Below are positions 35,488 through 40,958 of a DNA stretch of 40,958 nt, one piece after another (positions within the stretch are counted from its first letter, which is position 1; each line of letters starts with the position of its first letter). Where the stretch lies: assembly GCA_018402015.1 (NCBI GenBank), contig JAGYJL010000017.1, positions 1-40,958 of the forward strand, written 5' to 3'. This stretch comes from Flavobacteriales bacterium. GTDB lineage: Bacteria; Bacteroidota; Bacteroidia; UBA10329. The position numbers and the translations under genes are program-made. Under the pieces are notes generated by a model that worked only from the letters and a program-made list of their open reading frames with translations, was not told the DNA's origin and did not search any database.

Positions 35488-38400
35488 TCAATTATGCCGA
35501 TACAGTGTAACGGTGCCCGTAATGCGTTTCGGTTCAAAGGTGTTGAATTCCTTGAGTAGGAACTGATAGACATACATGCCCTGCTTGACCTCCTTCTGTG
35601 TGTTCTGGTCTGTTCCATCCCACCACTTGAAAGGATTGTCGGTCTGCCACACCAGGCTACCCCAACGGTCGTACACCTGCACATTGTAACTCTCGTACTC
35701 AAAGTTGTCTCCCATCGGGCCCCATGTATCATTCTTGCCATCCTCATCAGGCGTGAAAGCATTGGGAACATAAAAGGTGAAGAAAGGATCTACCTGCACA
35801 TATCCGAAGGTAGTATCCGAACATCCGTAGTTAGGGTCGTTGTAGGCAATGAGCATCACCAGAAAAACCCCTGCAGTATCGTAAATATGCCGTGGGTCTT
35901 CTTCATAAGAGATGTTACCATCTCCCAGATGCCATTCGTACGAAACAGAACCGCTGCTCTGATTGATGAACTGTACCGATGGGTCAACGAACTCTTCCGG
36001 TTTGGAGCGGCTATCGAAAGCAGCCGTGGGCGATGGAATGGAACCCACCACGGCCGCGCCAGAAGTGGAGCAACCACCTGCATCCGTTATCACCACCGAG
36101 TATTCGCCCGGAGAAAGATGCGTGTTCCAGCCCGATGGCGTCACCTCTTCAGAATAGATGGAAGCAGAATCGGCAATGGACGACCATACATATACGTAAG
36201 GACCTGTACCACCGATCACACTTGCCTGCACGGCACCGTTGCCTAACCCGCAGGTATCGTCTCCAGCCTGCATCAACACATTGATCGGAGCGGGTTCTAC
36301 TACAACAACCGTGGTGTCGGCCGTACATCCGTTGCCATCGGTAACGGTTACCGTGTAGCCTCCCGCATTCAGGTCATCGATGGATGCCGTGTTCGATTGG
36401 AAGATGTCGTTCCATTGATAGGAGTAAGGCGCGGTTCCTCCTGCAGCCAAGGCGGTGGCAGTTCCGTTGTTCTGTCCCGCACAGAGAATATCGGTGTGCG
36501 ATGCGTTGATGCTTGGCAAAGGGTTCACCGTTACGTTCTGAATGGTGGTGGCCACACATCCGTTGGTGCTTACCACAGCAAGCCCCACGGCATAGGTTCC
36601 GGCAGCTGCATAGCTGTAGCTGGGCGATGCAACGGTAGAAGTGCCGAGGTTGTCTCCGAAATCCCAGGCCTGCGTGGCGATCTGTCCTCCGCTTACCGAG
36701 CTTTGGTTCTGGAATGCGGTGGCCGCTCCTTCGCACACTTCCGTGGCGGTGAATTGTGCGGCAGGGGCTGGGTAAACCGTTACCTGCTGGTCGTAGGTGT
36801 CTGCGCAAAGGTCGGCAGTAATGACGCCCATTGTCACCGTGTAGGTTCCCGCACTGGGAAAGGTATAGCTGGGTGATGCTTGGGTGGAATTCCCCTGCCC
36901 GTCAAAATCCCATGCCCATTGCAGAATGGTACTGCCTGTAACGGTAGAATTATCGGTAAAGACCGCTGCAGTGCCAACACATACATTGGCGGTGCTGAAG
37001 TTGGCCGTTGGGTTCGGGTAAGAGTTGGCCTGCAGCGTCAATTGGTCGGAGCAATTGCCCGCGCTGGCCGTAAGTGTTACATCATATACACCGGGTGCGG
37101 CATAGATATGGGTCGGGTTTTGCACTGTGGAGGTGGAACCGTCTCCAAAATCCCAATCCCAGTTGGTAATGCTGCCCGATGCAATGGTTGAAATGTCTGT
37201 GAATCCGAGTTCGCTTCCTGTGCAGGCATCCAGAATGATGAAATCAGCCGTTGGGACATCGCTCACCGTTATCACCACATTCTCCGTAGTGCTGCAGCCT
37301 TGCGCATCGGTTACCGTTACCGTGTAGTTGCCTTGCGAAAGACTGACCGTGGCCGTTGTTTCGCCACCACTCCAAGCATAGCTGCTACCTCCGCTGGCCG
37401 TTACGCTTGTGTTTCCTCCTGGGCAATGGCTCAAGGCCCCTGAAATGGTTACCGCTGGACCTGCGAGCTGCGCATCGTTGCTGAAGGCAGAGCTCGCGGG
37501 AGATATGCAGTTCATGCCTTCGTTGGCAACAACGGTATAAGACGTTCCGATGGCCATGCCGTTAATGGCGCCTCCCGCACCCACGGTGGGTCCCACAGGG
37601 TTGAAGGTGTAGGTAAGGGCTGCGTTATAGTTGCTTATGCTGCTGCTACCGGCCGCTGTGCACGATGCAGCTACAGATGCGATGGTGGGCGCATCCAACT
37701 GACCTGTGGCGGCTGCGTTGCTGAACGCGGCACTGGGCTGCGATGGACAGCTGATGTTTCCGGAAACAACGGTGTAGCTGGTGCCCGTGGTCATGCCGTT
37801 GATGATACCTCCTGCACCTACCGTAGGCCCGGGCGGGTTGAAGGTGTAGGTCTCGGCAGGATTGTAATTGTCGATGGTGCTTGTACCATCTTGTGTACAA
37901 GTTGGCGCGCCCGATGTGATGGTTGGTCCGGGAGGTAGGTTGATGGGGCCATTGAAGGTGATAAGAATTCCGCCCGCGGCACCGTTTCCACCGTTTGAAT
38001 TGCCACCTCCGGCACCGCCACCGCCAAAGGCTGTTCCGGCCGCGCCCTCGCTTGCTCCACCCGGTCCTCCGGCAGGGCCTGCGCCCGCGCCACCGTTTCC
38101 GCCATTGCCTCCATTTCCGCTAAGGCCAGCTATTCCAGGCGTGTTGGTGCCACCACCGCTGGCCGTTCCTCCTGCTCCGCCCGAGCCCGGACTTCCTTCT
38201 GTTCCATCGCCACCGCCTCCGGCTGCTCCGCCATTGGCCGTCAGGCTTATCGGATTGCCCAAGGCATCGGTACCATTTATGGTGGTAGCTCCTCCGGGGT
38301 TGCCGTTATCGCCATCGTTGAAATCGCTGCCGTTGCCGCCTCCGCAACCGCCTGCCGCAATGCTGTAATTGAAAAGGGAACCGGGTGTGACATTGGCCGT

Positions 38401-38715
38401 AATGGCTGTGTAGCCGCCACCGCCTCCACCGCCACCTCCGCGGGTATCATAGAAACCTCCGTTGCTGCCACCGCCTCCGCCTCCGGCACCTCCGCCACCT
38501 CCGTAAAGTTCTACGGTTACGGAAGTAACGCCACAGGGAACCTCAAACACGCCTGCTTGGGCTGCCGCGCCACAGCCTACAGGTCCGGGCACGGTAACAT
38601 CTTGCGCAAGAGCGCTGGCGGCAAGGACGATGGTGAGAACCAAAGCGCTTACAATTCGAACAATGGGCATGGGTAGGGGTGCTTGTTCCTTGGCCTGCGA
38701 AGTACGGGGTTTCAT
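35488..38715 (-). CDS. Large secreted glycine-rich/PKD-repeat protein with T9SS type B sorting domain
   Basis: The 1075-residue protein has a signal peptide ending ASALAQ (about residue 38; an ATG at 38670 would shorten the n-region). Then come VPCGVTSVTVELYGGGGG and a glycine-rich region (about 68-255), tandem repeats of about 63 residues with YTFNP.GPTVGAGG (about 270-410), and PKD domains with WDFGDGSTSTVQNPTHIY, WAWDFDGQG and WDFGDNLG (about 490-730). Two SprB-like repeats (about 735-900), one more PKD unit and a C-terminal type B domain complete it (VPNAFTPDEDGKNDTW, VYDRWGSLVWQ, WDGTDQN). It is expected to be a T9SS-exported surface protein. No PorP/SprF gene is adjacent. The glycine-rich part makes the DNA strongly GC-rich. 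It lies between rnr and a second rnr 5' fragment. Confidence 0.9.
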   Translation of the reverse strand: MKPRTSQAKEQAPLPMPIVRIVSALVLTIVLAASALAQDVTVPGPVGCGAAAQAGVFEVPCGVTSVTVELYGGGGGAGGGGGGSNGGFYDTRGGGGGGGGGYTAITANVTPGSLFNYSIAAGGCGGGNGSDFNDGDNGNPGGATTINGTDALGNPISLTANGGAAGGGGDGTEGSPGSGGAGGTASGGGTNTPGIAGLSGNGGNGGNGGAGAGPAGGPGGASEGAAGTAFGGGGAGGGNSNGGNGAAGGILITFNGPINLPPGPTITSGAPTCTQDGTSTIDNYNPAETYTFNPPGPTVGAGGIINGMTTGTSYTVVSGNISCPSQPSAAFSNAAATGQLDAPTIASVAASCTAAGSSSISNYNAALTYTFNPVGPTVGAGGAINGMAIGTSYTVVANEGMNCISPASSAFSNDAQLAGPAVTISGALSHCPGGNTSVTASGGSSYAWSGGETTATVSLSQGNYTVTVTDAQGCSTTENVVITVSDVPTADFIILDACTGSELGFTDISTIASGSITNWDWDFGDGSTSTVQNPTHIYAAPGVYDVTLTASAGNCSDQLTLQANSYPNPTANFSTANVCVGTAAVFTDNSTVTGSTILQWAWDFDGQGNSTQASPSYTFPSAGTYTVTMGVITADLCADTYDQQVTVYPAPAAQFTATEVCEGAATAFQNQSSVSGGQIATQAWDFGDNLGTSTVASPSYSYAAAGTYAVGLAVVSTNGCVATTIQNVTVNPLPSINASHTDILCAGQNNGTATALAAGGTAPYSYQWNDIFQSNTASIDDLNAGGYTVTVTDGNGCTADTTVVVVEPAPINVLMQAGDDTCGLGNGAVQASVIGGTGPYVYVWSSIADSASIYSEEVTPSGWNTHLSPGEYSVVITDAGGCSTSGAAVVGSIPSPTAAFDSRSKPEEFVDPSVQFINQSSGSVSYEWHLGDGNISYEEDPRHIYDTAGVFLVMLIAYNDPNYGCSDTTFGYVQVDPFFTFYVPNAFTPDEDGKNDTWGPMGDNFEYESYNVQVYDRWGSLVWQTDNPFKWWDGTDQNTQKEVKQGMYVYQFLLKEFNTFEPKRITGTVTLYRHN

Positions 38716-38847
38716 CTTAGAGGTGAAATTATCTTATTGCAATGTCATTATGAAATTGATGTACACGATCTGCAATTACACGCAAGATCGTTGCCATGTA
38801 ACGCTGCATGTATGACGTTGCTCACCGTGCATGGATGCCCCTAGAAC
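38716..38847. other. Upstream region of the type B cargo gene; no gene seen
   Basis: No coding frame with family likeness was found here. An imperfect inverted repeat ACGATCTGC / GCAAGATCGT lies at 38765-38791 and could form a small hairpin or operator. With the repeat and rnr fragment that follow, it makes up a 424-base gene-free gap. Confidence 0.4.
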
Positions 38848-38873
38848 CGTCATTGCGAGGAACGAAGCAATCT
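38848..38873. repeat. Dispersed intergenic repeat (CGTCATTGCGAGGAACGAAG type)
   Basis: The 26-base string starting CGTCATTGCGAGGAACGAAG and ending CAATCT is a motif I recognise as a dispersed repeat in many bacterial genomes, especially Bacteroidota. Only one copy is in the window. It marks an intergenic region that collects repeats. Confidence 0.55.
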
Positions 38874-38902
38874 CAAACCTTCTTATCTCAATGCCATTGG
38901 CC

Positions 38903-39004
38903 TCAAAGTACAGGCAGTGTTGGTAGGGCATCCAAGATCGGTTCTTGATATACCGATATGGAAGGGCCTTTTTTCTTCCCGCTTCCTTTCTTCATCTTTT
39001 TCAA
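38903..39004 (-). pseudogene. Truncated duplicate of the 5' end of rnr
   Basis: The stretch 38924-39007 aligns without gaps to 35119-35202, the start of rnr; I count 8 mismatches in 84 bases. Read on the minus strand from the equivalent TTG (39004) it encodes a lysine-rich start, then GPSISVYQEPILDAL, and runs out of homology into a TGA at 38903-38905 (33 codons). Most differences within the codons are synonymous, so the copy descends from a working rnr allele rather than from a long-decayed piece. Similarity fades upstream but a degenerate AAGGTAG remains where rnr has its candidate -7 box. Confidence 0.85.
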
Positions 39005-39120
39005 CTACTGGTAATAGAATTATACTTGCTAAGGTAGAGATGATGAGATGGGAGACTATTCGGAGAGATTAACAGATGATGAAATCACCAAATAATGCAG
39101 CAGCATTCACAAAACCTAAG

Positions 39121-39149
39121 CCGTCACCCTGAACTTGTTTCAGGGTCTG
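39121..39149. repeat. Second copy of the GTCACCCTGAAC repeat, overlapping an HNH gene
   Basis: CCGTCACCCTGAACTTGTTT followed by CAGGGTCTG is the reverse complement, with one difference, of 32984-33012. It folds as ACCCTGAA/TTTCAGGGT. Its right part covers the last codons and the stop of the HNH gene at 39140. Confidence 0.82.
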
Positions 39150-39922
39150 AACCTCTCTTGATTATGATACCGCAGAAAGTCTGGTTCAGGCCAAAATTTC
39201 TTCGGTTCATGAATCGGTTTACCGTCATACTGTATAAACAACTCCTCCATCTTCTCTGAAGCACCTTTCTTTTTCAAATCAGAGGAAACTTTCACCACAT
39301 AGTCAGGAGTAATGGTGATGTAGCCCTTTTCAAACGCCTTGTCATGCAAAGCATTAATGGCAATACCGTTATGCGGATTCATTCGGTTCTTTTCATCATC
39401 GGACCACCGCTTAATGTGCCCAGCAACGAGAAATTCCTCCTGTTGCAAACCGGTAATACAACAAGTATTATCATATGCGGCTAGCACCATCTGCCTAAAG
39501 AAATTCTGATTCACACGTACCTTTACGATCGCTTCACGCTCCTTGCCCGTTTTGGAAAGAATCTCATTCAGGTCAGGCTCATTGCTAAGAATCGAATCCG
39601 CACTTCTCAGTTCCTTCTTTGCACGAAGCAGTTCGCTTTCAAACGCCACTGATTCAATGTTGCCATAGAACTCGTCCCATATCTCACGATCCAGCTTGCT
39701 CGCATTACTCGCTCCCTTAATGCCTCGCGCTTGCAACATGGGGTCAAAACTTGCAAGGTTGCCAAGCTTCAATCCTACCGAAGAAGGTGTCCTTCCAATC
39801 AGTTCAGCCAGCTTTTTCACTTCAGAATTACTCTTGTGAAACTTCCCAAATGGAAGTTTCGAATAAAGGTTGATAGCCAATATCAACTCTTCACGTGTCC
39901 ATAAGCGCTGCCCAGCTTTCAT
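39140..39922 (-). CDS. HNH endonuclease family protein
   Basis: From the ATG at 39922 the product is about 260 residues; a TTG at 39961 would add 13. The N-terminal domain (RLWTREELILAINLYSKLPF, AELIGRTPSSVGLKLGNLAS) is helix-turn-helix-like and typical of a Bacteroidota HNH family. A coiled segment follows, then the HNH nuclease core: CCITG, VAGHIKRWSDD, NPHNGIAINALHDKAFEKGY, with the catalytic His in AGHIK and the Asn and His of the beta-beta-alpha metal fold. The family usually ends PEPxFxxxH...F plus a few residues; here the last residues RFRP and the stop lie in a dispersed repeat. It is most likely a restriction-type defence nuclease. It is 85 bases downstream of a second HNH gene on the same strand. 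Confidence 0.85.
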   Translation of the reverse strand: MKAGQRLWTREELILAINLYSKLPFGKFHKSNSEVKKLAELIGRTPSSVGLKLGNLASFDPMLQARGIKGASNASKLDREIWDEFYGNIESVAFESELLRAKKELRSADSILSNEPDLNEILSKTGKEREAIVKVRVNQNFFRQMVLAAYDNTCCITGLQQEEFLVAGHIKRWSDDEKNRMNPHNGIAINALHDKAFEKGYITITPDYVVKVSSDLKKKGASEKMEELFIQYDGKPIHEPKKFWPEPDFLRYHNQERFRP

Positions 39923-40046
39923 GCGGTGCAATTTAGGTTTAATGAATTCATCGTTTACCAATGTATAATCTCAAATTCGCTGCCAGGCCATATTATCCTG
40001 CTTCAGCCAATGCGACAAGAAGTTTACAGAAAGTTCAACGCCCCAC

Positions 40047-40913
40047 TCAATCCCGATAACTCCCCTTAAACACCTCGTTCACCTGCCAATCAGTAAATTC
40101 AGGTTCAGGGTAAAAGCTACGTTTCACTGGGCGCTGCATTTCTTGGTTATGGAAACGGAGAAGCCATTCATTCAAACCATAACCGCCATTTGCCTTGGTA
40201 GAAACCTTCAGTTTTAATTCAGAGTCAATCGCAAACAGACCATAATCAAACAACTTGTGGTGCATCGTGCACATGGCAACACCATTCTGCTCAACATCTG
40301 GGCCACCTGCCTGGTGCCATTTGATGTGTGCGGCCTCTACTCCAACAACTTGGTCATCGCGTCTAATCTGAAAGCCACAGATGGCACACCTACGCTCATA
40401 CGCTTCCAATACCCGTTGCCGAAACTCAGGGTCTCTTCGTTTACGATTGTTTGTGCTTAGAGCTACATCAAGGTCAATTCCTAACGCATTGAGAATATCC
40501 TCGTGCAAAGATTCGGGGAAATTCTGGTGCAGCAGGAACTCAATTGCTTCGCGCCTTGATGTTGCATCTTGCAAAGCCAGCGCCATTTCTGGCGTAAAAC
40601 TGCCAGCGGCTCTGACTTCAAGCAAGTGCCCCTTTCCGTAATCTTTCTTCGTGTTGATCGCTTCGGTGCCATGTACCGTCCAAATACCATCATTAGCCAA
40701 CCTGAGAAACGGATAGGTGGCCTTGGTTGGGTTAGGCGGACCAAAATCTTCCAGCAACTTCGAAAGGTGCTTGTCTACCGCCTCAAACGTATTTTCTTTC
40801 ACACCCCGCGAAAGCTGAGCAATGGCATAAAGCATCAAAAGTGGCTTATGAGGTGCCCGTTTGTCTCCCTTACTCCAAGCGTTTACATTGGCTATCGCTT
40901 TCAAAGCATCCAT
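40047..40913 (-). CDS. Type IV restriction HNH endonuclease with sulfur-binding-like N-terminal domain
   Basis: The 288-residue protein has an N-terminal domain with APHKPLLMLYAIAQLSRG, LLEDFGPPNP, TYPFLRLANDGIW, matching the pattern of sulfur-binding domains that recognise phosphorothioated DNA in ScoMcrA/SprMcrA-type enzymes. The C-terminal HNH core is CAICGFQIRRDD, VEAAHIKWHQAGGPD, QNGVAMCTMHHKLFDYGLF. The end, YPEPEFTDWQVNEVFKGSYR, is the usual terminus of this nuclease group. Such enzymes cut modified foreign DNA and need no methylase partner; none is seen. TAGCTTTA (40918-40925, minus strand) is a possible -7 box close to the ATG. The specificity for phosphorothioate is inferred from family likeness. 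Confidence 0.82.
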   Translation of the reverse strand: MDALKAIANVNAWSKGDKRAPHKPLLMLYAIAQLSRGVKENTFEAVDKHLSKLLEDFGPPNPTKATYPFLRLANDGIWTVHGTEAINTKKDYGKGHLLEVRAAGSFTPEMALALQDATSRREAIEFLLHQNFPESLHEDILNALGIDLDVALSTNNRKRRDPEFRQRVLEAYERRCAICGFQIRRDDQVVGVEAAHIKWHQAGGPDVEQNGVAMCTMHHKLFDYGLFAIDSELKLKVSTKANGGYGLNEWLLRFHNQEMQRPVKRSFYPEPEFTDWQVNEVFKGSYRD

Positions 40914-40958
40914 GTCGTAAAGCTATAAAAGAGCTTCTGCATCTAAGCTATTCACCCT

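Noticed and set aside
37868-38368. A proline-rich 166-codon frame opposite the glycine-rich part of the type B cargo gene
   Set aside because: Proline runs are the direct antisense of glycine codons (GGN/CCN); not an independent gene.
39140-40150. HNQE and PEP motifs shared in swapped order by the two HNH proteins, suggesting a permuted C-terminal domain
   Set aside because: The PEPxF parts align as the common family end; the HNQE in the second protein lies upstream of this and is most likely a chance likeness.

Overview
The window looks like a chromosomal segment of a gliding or surface-adhesive member of the Bacteroidota, most likely Flavobacteriales-like. The pointers are an SprB-repeat adhesin followed by a PorP/SprF partner, type IX secretion (T9SS) sorting domains of both type A and type B, a PorZ-like protein, the Bacteroidota families DUF4292 and DUF4837, several TAnnTTTG -7 boxes, and no clear Shine-Dalgarno sequences. 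No rRNA, tRNA, CRISPR array, intact transposase or phage gene was found.

Layout. (1) 3-6439: the 3' part of a very large SprB-like repeat protein and an overlapping porP/sprF gene, closed by a terminator. (2) 6576-16443: a core envelope block on the plus strand: Wzx-like flippase, dut, a TPR protein, a DUF4292 lipoprotein, an EnvC-like murein hydrolase activator, tatA, gatA, a LysM lytic transglycosylase and a DUF4837 lipoprotein. (3) 16512-17842: a T9SS type A secreted protein, a terminator and the decayed tail of another T9SS cargo gene. (4) 17899-23639: a TetR-controlled operon with two near-identical operators, a LolA-like periplasmic protein, two FtsX/LolE-type permeases, a LolD-type ATPase and an outer-membrane barrel. 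It reads as a complete inner-to-outer-membrane export path. (5) 23675-32859: a small lipoprotein, an SGNH membrane protein, GtrA, recO and porZ (minus), YfhO and a GtrB/CsbB-type glycosyltransferase (minus). GtrA, YfhO and the glycosyltransferase together match the three-component lipid-linked-sugar glycosylation systems known from Firmicutes. (6) 33040-39004: rnr, a tandem repeat array, a large glycine-rich/PKD T9SS type B protein, and then a second truncated copy of the 5' end of rnr. (7) 39121-40913: two HNH endonuclease genes. The second resembles sulfur-binding (phosphorothioate-recognising) type IV restriction enzymes.

The most notable points are the self-contained TetR/LolA/ABC/barrel operon, the GtrA-YfhO-GT2 set in a Gram-negative genome close to porZ, the duplicated rnr start flanking a cargo gene, and an intergenic repeat that supplies the stop codon of an HNH gene. 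All functional statements rest on recognising families by eye from translated sequence; no database search was run.
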